Of a stretch of 64,000 bases of DNA, positions 15,960 through 24,495 are shown piece by piece (the stretch's first letter is position 1; each line of letters begins with the position of its first letter). This stretch comes from Ruminococcaceae bacterium AM07-15 (GTDB lineage Bacteria > Bacillota > Clostridia > Oscillospirales > Butyricicoccaceae), in the NCBI GenBank assembly GCA_003477405.1, contig QUDE01000016.1, positions 1 to 64,000 of the forward strand. The letters run 5' to 3'. Both the position numbers and the translations under genes were made by a program. Under the pieces are notes generated by a model that was given only the letters and a program-made list of their open reading frames with translations, was not told where the DNA came from and did not search any database.

Positions 15960-16303
15960 AAAAACGCAACAAAAATTTCATAATTTTTCCGTTGTGTGCC
16001 GTGGGGCATGGTTGCTTGGAAACCGGACCAGAGACGCTCTCTCAATCCCGCAGTCGGCGTTCGCCGACAGCTCCCTTTGCACAAGGGAGGTCCGGTGGCC
16101 GGACGGCCAAGTGATGCTGCCGCACCGGGCAATAAAACCCAGACTAACTGGGGTGATTGGCTTCACAATCCCCCCGGCATGGCTTTGCCATGCTGTCCCC
16201 CCTTTGCACAAGGGGGGCTTCCTTGCCCTTCAGCACACAACCAGCCTTCACTCTGTTGCCCAGCGCGGGAGCGCAGTATGGGTCCAGCGTCACGCTGATG
16301 CCG
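15960..16303. repeat. Two element C copies and element A cores
   Basis: Element C occurs at about 16042-16090 (slot hairpin GTCGGCG-TT-CGCCGAC, outer arms CTCCCTT/AAGGGAG) and at about 16169-16220 (slot hairpin GCATGGC-TTT-GCCATGC, outer arms CCCCCCTT/AAGGGGGG). They are separated by GTCCGGTGGCCGGAC and an element A core. The gap ends with inverted element A and a clipped CAGCGTCACGCTG palindrome before the small gene. Confidence 0.75.
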
Positions 16304-16582
16304 CTAATGTTTCTTTCGGATGCGATAGATCAAGTCCATTGTCACAGCACCCAGAATCCAGAAAACGGCCAGGATAATGTAGATTTTAAGTTGCTGTGAA
16401 GACAGATTTCTTCCCGAAAGAAAGACACCCCTTCTTATAATAAAGAAAAGGATAAACAAAAAGGTCAAAAAAGACACGGACAGTAAGGGATAATCCCACT
16501 TGCGCACTCCATATCGCATGGCTGCGCCGATCAGAAATGGGAAAACAGAGAGCATAATCATATTCAGAATTTTGATGTCCAT
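16304..16582 (-). CDS. Small three-helix membrane protein
   Basis: A 92-aa protein with three hydrophobic segments (about residues 5-23, 32-50 and 66-84) and a basic C-terminus (RIRKKH). The start follows GGGGGTGAACAA. The local sequence is AT-richer than its neighbours, which may point to a separate origin. No family is recognised. Confidence 0.5.
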   Translation of the reverse strand: MDIKILNMIMLSVFPFLIGAAMRYGVRKWDYPLLSVSFLTFLFILFFIIRRGVFLSGRNLSSQQLKIYIILAVFWILGAVTMDLIYRIRKKH

Positions 16583-16818
16583 TTGTTCACCCCCATATTC
16601 AGATGCACCGGTGGATGCAGCGAAGGTCTGTTATATTATTGATGTACTACTATACTAAAATCAATATATCATAGAACACCCTACTTGGCAATATTTTTCA
16701 TAATCTCATCTCTCTTCGCCTGAACGAAAACAACCGGCCTGCGTTCTGTTGCCCAGCGCGGCAGCGCAGTATGGGGGCGGAGGCACTCCGCATAGATATG
16801 TGACAGGAGGGGATATCT
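16583..16818. other. AT-rich gap with an element A fragment before the recombinase gene
   Basis: The first 100 bp are AT-rich and probably hold the promoter of the small minus-strand gene. At about 16740-16790 there is an inverted element A core and GCGGAG-GCA-CTCCGC. I see no attachment-site pair for the neighbouring recombinase. Confidence 0.4.
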
Positions 16819-17946
16819 ATGGAGCGTGCGGGGCTGTATCTGCGGCTGAGCCGGGAGGACGGGGACGGGGAGAGCGGGAGCATCGAAAGCCAGCGCCTGC
16901 TGCTGCGGGACTACTGCCGCAGCCATCATCTGACGGTGGTTTCGGAATATGTCGACGACGGCTATTCCGGGCTGAGTTTCCACCGCCCCGGCTTTGAGCA
17001 AATGCTGGGGGACATCGAAAAAGGCCTGCTGGACACCGTCCTTACCAAAGACCTGTCCCGGCTGGGGCGGGACTACATCCTCACCGGCCACTACCTGGAA
17101 CGGTACTTCCCGGAAAAAGGGGTGCGGTACATCGCCCTGGGGGACAACATCGACACCGGAAGGGGTGCGGACGACCTGACCCCCTTCCGGGCGGTGGTCA
17201 ACGACCTGTACGCCCGGGACATCTCCCGGAAGGTGCGGGCCGCTCTGGACGCCCGGAAGCGGGCCGGGGTCTTTATCGGCGCCCGGGCCCCCTATGGCTA
17301 TCAAAAAGACGAGGGCAGGCTGATCATCGATCCATGTCAGGGGGAGTGGGTGCAAAGAATTTTCGCCTGGTGCCTGGATGGAGACAGTTGCCCTCAGATA
17401 GCCCGGAAGCTGGGGCAGGCCGGGTGCCCTTCTCCCACGGGGAAAACAGAGTGGAGCGGCGCCATGGTGCGGCGCATCCTCACAAACCCCACCTACAAGG
17501 GGGACCTGACCCAGAACCGCAGCCGGAAAATCAGCTGTAAGGTGGAAAAAAGCCGGACGGTGCCCAAGGAAGGGTGGGTGATCTGCCCCGGGGCCTGCCC
17601 GCCGCTGGTGGGGGAAGAGGACTTTGCCCGGGTGCAGGAAAAAATGGAAGGGAGCAGGCGGCAGAAAGCCCCCCTGGCCTCCTTCCTCCGCTGCGCCAGA
17701 TGCGGCAGCCCCATGGGCATCACCGGAGACGGCAAACGCCGCTATCTCGTCTGTCGGGGGCGGAAGAAAGGGGAGTGCACCCTGCCTTTGATCCCCTGGG
17801 ACAAGGCCATGGAAGAAACCCGGGCGGCTTTGCACCGGGCCGGAGCACCGATTGATTTTCAGCGGCCATTCCCATGCCCCGGGGCCCTCATCGGGGAAGA
17901 TGGGGTGGCGCTTTTGGGGGACTATGGGGGGAATCGGCCCGTTTGA
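16819..17946 (+). CDS. Large serine recombinase with a shortened C-terminal part
   Basis: A 375-aa site-specific recombinase. Residues 1-140 form the catalytic resolvase domain (LYLRLSRED with Ser11 as nucleophile, SIESQR, DDGYSG, TKDLSRLGRDY). Residues about 150-260 form the recombinase domain (APYGYQK...NPTYKGDLTQNR). A zinc-ribbon pattern follows (CARCGSPM...CRGRKKGEC, about residues 293-318). Related phage and transposon integrases run to about 500 residues with a coiled coil after the ribbon; here the protein ends about 55 residues later in a Gly/Pro-rich tail. The start follows AGGAGGGGATATCT. No cargo genes or attachment sites are visible nearby. Confidence 0.8.
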   Translation: MERAGLYLRLSREDGDGESGSIESQRLLLRDYCRSHHLTVVSEYVDDGYSGLSFHRPGFEQMLGDIEKGLLDTVLTKDLSRLGRDYILTGHYLERYFPEKGVRYIALGDNIDTGRGADDLTPFRAVVNDLYARDISRKVRAALDARKRAGVFIGARAPYGYQKDEGRLIIDPCQGEWVQRIFAWCLDGDSCPQIARKLGQAGCPSPTGKTEWSGAMVRRILTNPTYKGDLTQNRSRKISCKVEKSRTVPKEGWVICPGACPPLVGEEDFARVQEKMEGSRRQKAPLASFLRCARCGSPMGITGDGKRRYLVCRGRKKGECTLPLIPWDKAMEETRAALHRAGAPIDFQRPFPCPGALIGEDGVALLGDYGGNRPV

Positions 17947-17998
17947 GGGCGAGAAATTGTCCCTTTCCACAAAAAAGGCCCCTTTTGCGAAATTCCTG

Positions 17999-18027
17999 TT
18001 GAACTTATGGCAAAAAGAAAGTAAAAT
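17999..18027 (+). promoter_or_regulatory. Sigma-A promoter of the purine operon
   Basis: TTGAAC at 17999-18004 and TAAAAT at 18022-18027, spacer 17 bp. Transcription would start near 18034, giving a leader of about 185 nt. Confidence 0.65.
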
Positions 18028-18033
18028 AGAGGT

Positions 18034-18179
18034 AGTTATTGCAATCGGGAGAGAGAGGGTGCAGGCTGCTATGAAAAAGTGTTTTGCCATTCTGATGGGC
18101 GAAATCCAGGGGCCTTGTGCGCCCACATTTTCCCGGGTGCAGGGATGAAAAGCTGTGGAGTTTTCGCCGCGGCTTTTTT
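18034..18179 (+). promoter_or_regulatory. Structured purE leader ending in an attenuator-like terminator
   Basis: A 10-bp stem (AAAGCTGTGG at 18149-18158 with CCGCGGCTTT at 18167-18176, two G-U pairs) is followed by six T, 40 bp before purE. A terminator inside the leader of a biosynthetic operon suggests attenuation. I could not match the upstream 110 nt to the guanine, PRPP, ZMP or THF riboswitch consensus with confidence, so the ligand is unassigned. Confidence 0.5.
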
Positions 18180-18218
18180 CTTTTCAAAAATCCACCTTCG
18201 GAGAAAGGAAGTTTTCCC

Positions 18219-18719
18219 ATGGAAAAAAATAAAGTAGCCATTATCATGGGCAGCGACAGTGACCTGCCTGTGGTGGAAAAAACCATCCACACGCTGAAAG
18301 ACCTGGGCATCCCCTTTGAGGCCCATGTGATGAGCGCCCACCGTACCCCGGAAGAGGCCTGCACCTTCGCCCGGGAAGCGGCCGGTAAGGGCTTCGGCGT
18401 CATCATCGCCGCCGCCGGTAAAGCCGCTCATCTGGCCGGTGTGCTGGCCGGGCATACACCCCTGCCCGTCATCGGCATCCCCATGAAGAGCTCCACCATG
18501 GACGGACTGGATTCCCTTTTGTCCACCGTGCAGATGCCTTCCGGCGTGCCGGTGGCCACCGTTGCCATCGATGGGGCGGAAAACGCCGGACTGCTGGCCG
18601 CTCAGATGCTGGCCATCGCTGATGAAAGCCTTTTTGCCAAGCTCCAGGAAAAGAAGGAGCAGATGCGGCAGAAGGTCATCGAAAAAGACAAAAAGCTCCA
18701 GGAAAAGCTCCAGGGCTAA
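18219..18719 (+). CDS. purE: N5-carboxyaminoimidazole ribonucleotide mutase / AIR carboxylase PurE
   Basis: A 166-aa enzyme making CAIR in purine synthesis. It carries the PurE signature [15 protein letters not shown] at the start, MSAHRTPEE near residue 40, and the [16 protein letters not shown]...[17 protein letters not shown] block. No purK lies in this operon. Together with an Ala-Ala-Gly-Lys rather than Gly-Gly-Ala in the active loop, this suggests a class II, CO2-using PurE, which is inference. It is the first gene of the operon and its start follows GAAAGGAAGTTTTCCC. Confidence 0.92.
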   Translation: MEKNKVAIIMGSDSDLPVVEKTIHTLKDLGIPFEAHVMSAHRTPEEACTFAREAAGKGFGVIIAAAGKAAHLAGVLAGHTPLPVIGIPMKSSTMDGLDSLLSTVQMPSGVPVATVAIDGAENAGLLAAQMLAIADESLFAKLQEKKEQMRQKVIEKDKKLQEKLQG

Positions 18720-18757
18720 TGATATCGGATACACAGGATACGAGGAGGAAGTTTATC

Positions 18758-19468
18758 ATGGAAAAGCGCGAGCAGCTCTACGAAGGAAAGGCCAAGAAGG
18801 TTTTTGCAACAGACGATAAAGAAAAGCTGATCGTCTCCTATAAGGACGACGCCACCGCTTTCAACGGCGAAAAGAAGGGCACCATCCACGGCAAAGGCGT
18901 CATCAACAACCGGATGAGCAATCATCTGATGCGCCGCCTGGAAAAGGAAGGGGTTCCTACCCACTATGTGGAAGAGCTCTCCGGCACCGATACCGTGGTG
19001 AAGAAAGTGAGCATTGTGCCCCTGGAAGTCATCATCCGCAACATTTCCGCCGGTTCCTTTGCCAAGCGTTACGGCGTGGAGGAAGGCATCGTCTTTGACG
19101 CTCCCACCATCGAGTTTTCCTACAAAAACGACGACCTGGGCGATCCCCTGATCAACTCCTACCATGCTCTGGCTCTGAAGCTGGCCACCCGCGAAGAGAT
19201 CGAGACCATCAAGAAGTATGCCTTTAAGGTCAACGACCTGCTGAAGGGCTTCATGAAGGAGATCGGCATCGATCTGGTGGACTTCAAGCTGGAGTTTGGC
19301 CGTCTTTCCGACGGCACCATCGTCCTGGCCGACGAGATCAGCCCCGACACCTGCCGCCTGTGGGACGAAAAGACCCATGAAAAGCTGGACAAGGACCGCT
19401 TCCGCCGGGATCTGGGCGGCGTAGAGGACGCCTACCAGGAAGTGATGAAGCGCCTGATGGGCGAATAA
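18758..19468 (+). CDS. purC: SAICAR synthetase
   Basis: A 236-aa enzyme joining CAIR with aspartate. It has [12 protein letters not shown] near the start, the nucleotide and substrate motifs [36 protein letters not shown] and [29 protein letters not shown], and the usual family length. The start at 18758 follows ACGAGGAGGAAGTTTATC. It lies 38 bp after purE and 29 bp before purF. Confidence 0.95.
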   Translation: MEKREQLYEGKAKKVFATDDKEKLIVSYKDDATAFNGEKKGTIHGKGVINNRMSNHLMRRLEKEGVPTHYVEELSGTDTVVKKVSIVPLEVIIRNISAGSFAKRYGVEEGIVFDAPTIEFSYKNDDLGDPLINSYHALALKLATREEIETIKKYAFKVNDLLKGFMKEIGIDLVDFKLEFGRLSDGTIVLADEISPDTCRLWDEKTHEKLDKDRFRRDLGGVEDAYQEVMKRLMGE

Positions 19469-19497
19469 GCAGGAAAAGGACGGAGGAGGAAAGTCTT

Positions 19498-20925
19498 ATG
19501 CAGGAAAAGCTCCACGAGGAATGTGGCGTTTTTGGTATTTACGATAACGACAACCTGGATGTGGTCACATCCACTTATCTGGCCCTGTATGCCTTGCAGC
19601 ACCGGGGCCAGGAAAGCTGCGGCATCGCCGTCAATGACGACGGCGTCATCCGCAGCTACCGGGATCTGGGCTTGGTCACCGATGTGTTCAAGCCCCAGGT
19701 GCTGGAAAAGCTGGGCAGCGGCAAAATGGCCATCGGCCACTGCCTCTATGGCACCGCCGAAAGCGACAAGCGGGAAAATGCCCAGCCCATGACCATCCGC
19801 CATGTGAAAGGCCAGATGGCCATTGCCAACAACGGCGTGGTTTTGAACGCCTATGAGCTGCGGCAGAAGCTGGAGCTCCAGGGCGCCATTTTCCATTCCA
19901 CCAGCGATGCAGAGCTGATCGCCCACATGATCACCCGTGAGCGGCTCACCGCCGGTTCCATCGAAGAGGCCATCTGCAACGCCATGGACAAGCTGTATGG
20001 CACCTATTCCATGCTGGTCATGTCCCCCAAAAAGCTCATCGGCGTGCGGGACCCCCTGGGTATGCGCCCCCTGAGCATCGGCAAGTGCGAAAACAGCTAT
20101 GTGCTGGCTTCCGAAACCGCCGCGCTGGACAGCATGGGCGCCCATTTCGTCCGGGATGTGAAGCCCGGCGAGATCGTCATCATCGACGAAAACGGCCTGC
20201 GCAGCATCGAAAAGCACTGCGGCCAGAAGAGCCATCTGTGCGTCTTTGAGTTCGTCTATTTCGCCCGGCCCGACTCGGTGATCGAAGGCACCAGCGTCCA
20301 TCTGGCCCGGCAGAAGATGGGCGAGTTCCTGGCCAAAGAGCATCCGGTGGAGGCCGACCTGGTGATGGGCGTGCCCGACAGCGGCAACGACGCTGCCCTG
20401 GGTTATGCCAACGCCTCCGGCATCCCCTATGGCATCGGCCTGATCAAAAACAAGTACATCGGCCGTACCTTTATCCTCAACACCCAGAAGCAGCGGGAAA
20501 ACGCCGTGCGCATCAAGCTCAACGCCATTGCCGACATCGTCCGGGGCAAGCGGATTGTGCTGGTGGACGACTCCATCGTCCGGGGCACCACCTCCGCCCG
20601 CATCGTGCGGATGCTGCGGGAGGCCGGGGCCAAAGAGGTGCATATGCGGATTTCCTCCCCGCCTTTCCGCTATCCCTGCTACTTCGGCACCGACATCGAC
20701 TCGCCGGAGCGGCTGATTGCCAACAACATGACCATCCCCGAGATCGGCCAGAAGATCGGGGTGGATTCCCTGGGCTTCCTCAGCCTAGAAAACATCGTCA
20801 AGGTGGCGGAACATTCCGACTGCCAGTTCTGCACCGGCTGTTTCAGCGGTGAATATCCCCTGAATGTGGAAAACGCTGGCAAGGTCTCCAAGTTTGACCG
20901 GAAGATCAGCGAAAACAACGATTGA
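19498..20925 (+). CDS. purF: Amidophosphoribosyltransferase
   Basis: A 475-aa enzyme catalysing the first committed step of purine synthesis. Cys9 follows a short propeptide (MQEKLHEE) and would be the N-terminal nucleophile after processing, as in B. subtilis PurF. The phosphoribosyltransferase loop VLVDDSIVRGTTSARIV is near residue 355. C-terminal cysteines (CQFCTGC) fit the iron-sulfur-containing class, whose cluster makes the enzyme oxygen-sensitive. It sits 11 bp before purM. Confidence 0.95.
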   Translation: MQEKLHEECGVFGIYDNDNLDVVTSTYLALYALQHRGQESCGIAVNDDGVIRSYRDLGLVTDVFKPQVLEKLGSGKMAIGHCLYGTAESDKRENAQPMTIRHVKGQMAIANNGVVLNAYELRQKLELQGAIFHSTSDAELIAHMITRERLTAGSIEEAICNAMDKLYGTYSMLVMSPKKLIGVRDPLGMRPLSIGKCENSYVLASETAALDSMGAHFVRDVKPGEIVIIDENGLRSIEKHCGQKSHLCVFEFVYFARPDSVIEGTSVHLARQKMGEFLAKEHPVEADLVMGVPDSGNDAALGYANASGIPYGIGLIKNKYIGRTFILNTQKQRENAVRIKLNAIADIVRGKRIVLVDDSIVRGTTSARIVRMLREAGAKEVHMRISSPPFRYPCYFGTDIDSPERLIANNMTIPEIGQKIGVDSLGFLSLENIVKVAEHSDCQFCTGCFSGEYPLNVENAGKVSKFDRKISENND

Positions 20926-20936
20926 GAGGACGGAAC

Positions 20937-21968
20937 ATGAAGAGTTTTAGCGACAGCTACAAGGCCGCCGGCGTGGATGTGACGGCGGGATACAAAGCAG
21001 TGGAGCTGATGAAGGAGCACACCAAGCGGACCATGATCCCCGGCGTGCTCTCCGGCCTGGGCGGCTTCGGCGGCCTGTTCGGCCTGGATGTAAGTGGCAT
21101 GAAAGAACCGGTGCTGGTTTCCGGCACCGACGGCGTGGGCACCAAAATCCGCCTGGCCCAGCTGATGGGAAGGCACGACACCATCGGCATCGACTGCGTG
21201 GCCATGTGCGTCAACGACATCGTCTGCGCCGGAGCCAAACCCCTGTTTTTCCTGGATTACATCGCCTGCGGCAAGAATGTGCCGGAGAAGATCGCCTCCA
21301 TCGTTTCCGGCGTGGCTGAGGGCTGCGTCCGTTCGGGCTGCGCCCTCATCGGCGGCGAGACCGCCGAGCACCCCGGCGTCATGCCTGACGACGACTACGA
21401 CCTGGCGGGCTTCACCGTGGGCGTGGTGGACAAGGAGAAGATCCTGGACCCAAGCAATGTGCAGGCGGGGGACGCCATCATCGCCCTGCCTTCCAGCGGC
21501 ATTCACAGTAACGGCTTCTCTCTGATCCGGAGAGTGTTCGACCTGGAAGGGAAGGGGGACTTCTATTCTCCCGAGCTGGGCGGCAACCTGTTTGAGACCC
21601 TGCTCACCCCCACAAACCTCTATGTGAAGCCGGTGCTCCATCTGATGGAGCAGGTGCCGGTGCACTCTGTGTGCCACATCACAGGGGGCGGCTTCTATGA
21701 AAATATTCCCCGTGCTCTGCCCCAGGGCCTGAGCGCCAGCATCGAAAAGAAGAATGTGCGTGTGCTGCCCATCTTTGACCTGATCGCAAAAGAAGGGAAT
21801 GTGCCCGAGCACGATATGTTCAACACCTACAACATGGGCGTTGGCATGTGCTGCATCCTGCCTTCCGATAAGGCGGACGAAGCCATCCGGGTGCTGAAGA
21901 GCGCTGACCAGGATGCCTATGTGCTGGGCGAAGTGGTGAAGAGCGACGAGGGCGTGAGGCTGTGGTAA
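20937..21968 (+). CDS. purM: Phosphoribosylformylglycinamidine cyclo-ligase (AIR synthetase)
   Basis: A 343-aa enzyme closing the imidazole ring with ATP. Clear family blocks are VSGTDGVGTKIRLAQ, DCVAMCVNDIVCAGAKPLFFLDY, GGETAEHPGVMPDDDYDLAGF and SSGIHSNGFSLIRRVF. I placed the start at the ATG at 20937 behind GAGAGGACGGAAC, rather than five codons earlier. Its stop overlaps the purN start. Confidence 0.95.
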   Translation: MKSFSDSYKAAGVDVTAGYKAVELMKEHTKRTMIPGVLSGLGGFGGLFGLDVSGMKEPVLVSGTDGVGTKIRLAQLMGRHDTIGIDCVAMCVNDIVCAGAKPLFFLDYIACGKNVPEKIASIVSGVAEGCVRSGCALIGGETAEHPGVMPDDDYDLAGFTVGVVDKEKILDPSNVQAGDAIIALPSSGIHSNGFSLIRRVFDLEGKGDFYSPELGGNLFETLLTPTNLYVKPVLHLMEQVPVHSVCHITGGGFYENIPRALPQGLSASIEKKNVRVLPIFDLIAKEGNVPEHDMFNTYNMGVGMCCILPSDKADEAIRVLKSADQDAYVLGEVVKSDEGVRLW

Positions 21969-22570
21969 AGATCGGCGTGCTGGTTTCCGGCGGCGGCACC
22001 AATCTGCAGGCCCTGCTGGATGCCCAGAAGCGGGGAGAAATTCCGGACGGGGAGATCACTCTGGTGATCGCCAGCCGGAAAAAAGCCTATGCTCTGGAAC
22101 GGGCCAGAATGGCGGGGGTTCCCGCCCTGGCCCTGCCCCGCCGGGACTATGAAAAGACGGCGGATTATGACGCAGCGCTGCTCGGGGCCTTGCAGGAGGC
22201 CGGAGTGGAGCTGGTGGTGCTGGCAGGCTTCCTCTGCGTGCTGGGGGAGAAGATGCTGAAAGGCTACGAGGGGCGCATCGTCAATGTGCACCCCTCTCTG
22301 ATTCCGGCCTTCTGCGGCGACGGCTTCTATGGCCTCCATGTCCACGAAGCCGCCCTTGAGAGAGGGGTGAAGGTCACCGGGGCCACAGTGCATCTGGTGA
22401 ACGAAGTGACCGACGGCGGCCCCATCCTGCTGCAAAAGGCGGTGGAGGTGCTGGAAGGCGACACCCCCGAAAGTTTGCAGAAGCGGGTGATGGAGCAGGC
22501 CGAATGGGTGCTTTTGCCCCAGGCCGTTTCTATGCTCTGCCAGAAGATCGAAAAGGAGAAACACCAATGA
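21962..22570 (+). CDS. purN: Phosphoribosylglycinamide formyltransferase (folate-dependent)
   Basis: A 202-aa GAR transformylase with the N-terminal VLVSGGGTNLQALLDA loop and the catalytic NVHPSLIPAF block near residue 107, followed by the His/Asp motif (HLVNEVTDGGPIL). The GTG start overlaps the end of purM by 7 bp, so the two are probably translationally coupled. Its own TGA overlaps the purO start. Confidence 0.95.
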   Translation: MVKIGVLVSGGGTNLQALLDAQKRGEIPDGEITLVIASRKKAYALERARMAGVPALALPRRDYEKTADYDAALLGALQEAGVELVVLAGFLCVLGEKMLKGYEGRIVNVHPSLIPAFCGDGFYGLHVHEAALERGVKVTGATVHLVNEVTDGGPILLQKAVEVLEGDTPESLQKRVMEQAEWVLLPQAVSMLCQKIEKEKHQ

Positions 22571-23277
22571 ATATTTACGCCAAAGAGTCCCTCTTTGACA
22601 AGCTGAAAGACAATACCTATCCCGGCCGGGGCATTGTGCTGGGCGTCACCCCCGATGGGAAGTGCTCGGTGGCTGCCTATTTCATCATGGGCCGCAGCGC
22701 AAACAGCCGCAACCGGGTATTCTGCAAGGAGCCCGACGGCATCCGCACCCAGGCCCACGATCCTTCCAAGCTGGAGGACCCCAGCCTGATTATCTATCAT
22801 CCGGTGCGTCAGATGGGCCGTGGTTTGATTGTGACCAATGGCGATCAGACCGACACCATCCGGGACTTTCTGGAAAAAGGACTGCCCATGGAGCAGGCCC
22901 TGCGCACCCGGGAATTTGAGCCCGACGGCCCCAACTGGACCCCCCGGATCTCCGGCCTGCTCAGCCCCGACGGCAGCTGCAAAATGTCCATCCTGAAAAG
23001 CGTGGACGAAAATGGCTCGGGCTGCGTGCGCCAGACCTTTGAATATCCCAATGTGCCCGGCCTGGGCTGGTTCCTCCACACCTATGTGTGTGACGGTAAC
23101 CCCATTCCCACCTTCCAGGGTGAGCCGGAGCGGGTGGAAATGCTGGACGACATGGATGCTTTCACCGACAAACTGTGGGAGAGCCTGAACGAACAGAACA
23201 AAATCTCCCTTTATGTGCGCTATACCTGCCTGGAGACAGGGGAGTACAACGAGCGCATCATCAACAAACACCAATAA
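22567..23277 (+). CDS. purO: IMP cyclohydrolase, PurO-like
   Basis: A 236-aa enzyme predicted to close FAICAR to IMP. It resembles the PurO family first described in archaea (PGRGIVLGVTPDGKCSVAAYFIMGRSANSRNRVF near the start, NGDQTDTI in the middle) and is unrelated to the cyclohydrolase domain of bacterial PurH. The ATG at 22567 overlaps the purN stop (ATGA). The next gene supplies only the transformylase half of PurH, so the two replace the usual bifunctional enzyme. Confidence 0.85.
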   Translation: MNIYAKESLFDKLKDNTYPGRGIVLGVTPDGKCSVAAYFIMGRSANSRNRVFCKEPDGIRTQAHDPSKLEDPSLIIYHPVRQMGRGLIVTNGDQTDTIRDFLEKGLPMEQALRTREFEPDGPNWTPRISGLLSPDGSCKMSILKSVDENGSGCVRQTFEYPNVPGLGWFLHTYVCDGNPIPTFQGEPERVEMLDDMDAFTDKLWESLNEQNKISLYVRYTCLETGEYNERIINKHQ

Positions 23278-23297
23278 ACAAAAGGAGTCCGAACCCT

Positions 23298-24476
23298 ATG
23301 AACGAGCTGGAACTGAAATACGGCTGCAACCCCAACCAGAAGCCCTCCCGCATTTATCGGCAGGGTGGCGGGGAACTGCCCATCAAGGTGCTTTGCGGAA
23401 AGCCGGGCTATATCAATTTCCTGGATGCCTTTAACTCCTGGCAGCTGGTGCGGGAGCTGAAAATGGCCACCGGCCTGCCCTCGGCCGCTTCCTTCAAGCA
23501 TGTGTCCCCGGCCGGCGCCGCCGTGGGCCTGCCCCTGAGCCGCACCGACCGGAAGATCTATTTTGTGCCCATGGAAAAAGAGCTCAGCCCCATCGCCTGC
23601 GCCTATATCCGGGCCAGAGGCGCCGACCGGCTCTGTTCCTATGGGGACTGGGCGGCCCTCAGCGATATCTGTGACGCCGACACCGCCCGCTACATCAAGC
23701 AGGAGGTCTCCGACGGCGTCATCGCCCCGGGCTATACCCCCGAGGCTCTGGAGATCCTCAGCCAGAAAAAGGGCGGCAAATACAATGTGGTGGAGATCGA
23801 CCCCGACTATGTGCCCCAGAAAACCGAGCACAAGGATGTGTTCGGCATCACCTTTGAGCAGGGGAGAAACGATCTCATCATCAATGAAGAGATGCTCCAG
23901 AACATCGTCACCAAGAATCGCGACCTGCCGGAGAGCGCCGTCCTCGACATGATCGTGGCCCTGATCACACTGAAATACACCCAGTCCAACTCGGTGTGCT
24001 TCGTGAAAAACGGCCAGGCCATCGGCGTGGGCGCCGGACAGCAGAGCCGTATCCACTGCACCCGCCTGGCCGGGCAGAAGGCCGACAACTGGTATCTCCG
24101 CCAGCATCCCAAGACCCTGGCCTTGCAGTTCGTGGACAAGATCCGCCGCCCCGACCGGGACAACGCCATCGATATTTATCTCTCCGATGAATACGAGGAC
24201 ATCCTCCAGGAGGGCGTGTGGCAGCAGACCTTCAAAGTAAAGCCCGAGCCCTTGACAGCGGAGGAAAAGAAAGCCTGGATCGCAACTCAATCCGGTGTTA
24301 CCGTGGGTTCCGATGCCTTCTTCCCCTTCGGGGACAATGTGGAGCGGGCCAGAAAGAGCGGCGTTTCCTACATCGTGGAGCCGGGCGGCTCCATCCGGGA
24401 CGATCATGTGATCGAAACGGCGGACAAATACGGCATGGTCATGGCCTTCACCGGCCTGCGGCTGTTCCATCATTGA
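23298..24476 (+). CDS. Stand-alone AICAR transformylase (PurH C-terminal half only)
   Basis: A 392-aa enzyme formylating AICAR. It begins at LELKYGCNPNQKPSR, which is the start of the transformylase domain in PurH, and contains SFKHVSPAGAAVG, the K-Y-T-Q-S-N-S block (LKYTQSNSVCFVKNGQAIGVGAGQ is the family signature, split here for length) and SDAFFPFGDN near the end. The N-terminal IMP cyclohydrolase domain of bifunctional PurH is absent; purO upstream fills that role. The start follows AAAGGAGTCCGAACCCT. Confidence 0.9.
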   Translation: MNELELKYGCNPNQKPSRIYRQGGGELPIKVLCGKPGYINFLDAFNSWQLVRELKMATGLPSAASFKHVSPAGAAVGLPLSRTDRKIYFVPMEKELSPIACAYIRARGADRLCSYGDWAALSDICDADTARYIKQEVSDGVIAPGYTPEALEILSQKKGGKYNVVEIDPDYVPQKTEHKDVFGITFEQGRNDLIINEEMLQNIVTKNRDLPESAVLDMIVALITLKYTQSNSVCFVKNGQAIGVGAGQQSRIHCTRLAGQKADNWYLRQHPKTLALQFVDKIRRPDRDNAIDIYLSDEYEDILQEGVWQQTFKVKPEPLTAEEKKAWIATQSGVTVGSDAFFPFGDNVERARKSGVSYIVEPGGSIRDDHVIETADKYGMVMAFTGLRLFHH

Positions 24477-24495
24477 TAGAAAAGGGGAGGGCAAC

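Noticed and set aside
18034..18179. A guanine or PRPP riboswitch before purE
   Set aside because: I could not find the conserved junction bases of either class. Only the promoter and the terminator stem are supported.
16583..18218. An integrated mobile element around the serine recombinase
   Set aside because: No inverted ends, att-site duplication or cargo genes are visible, and the recombinase is followed directly by the purine operon promoter.
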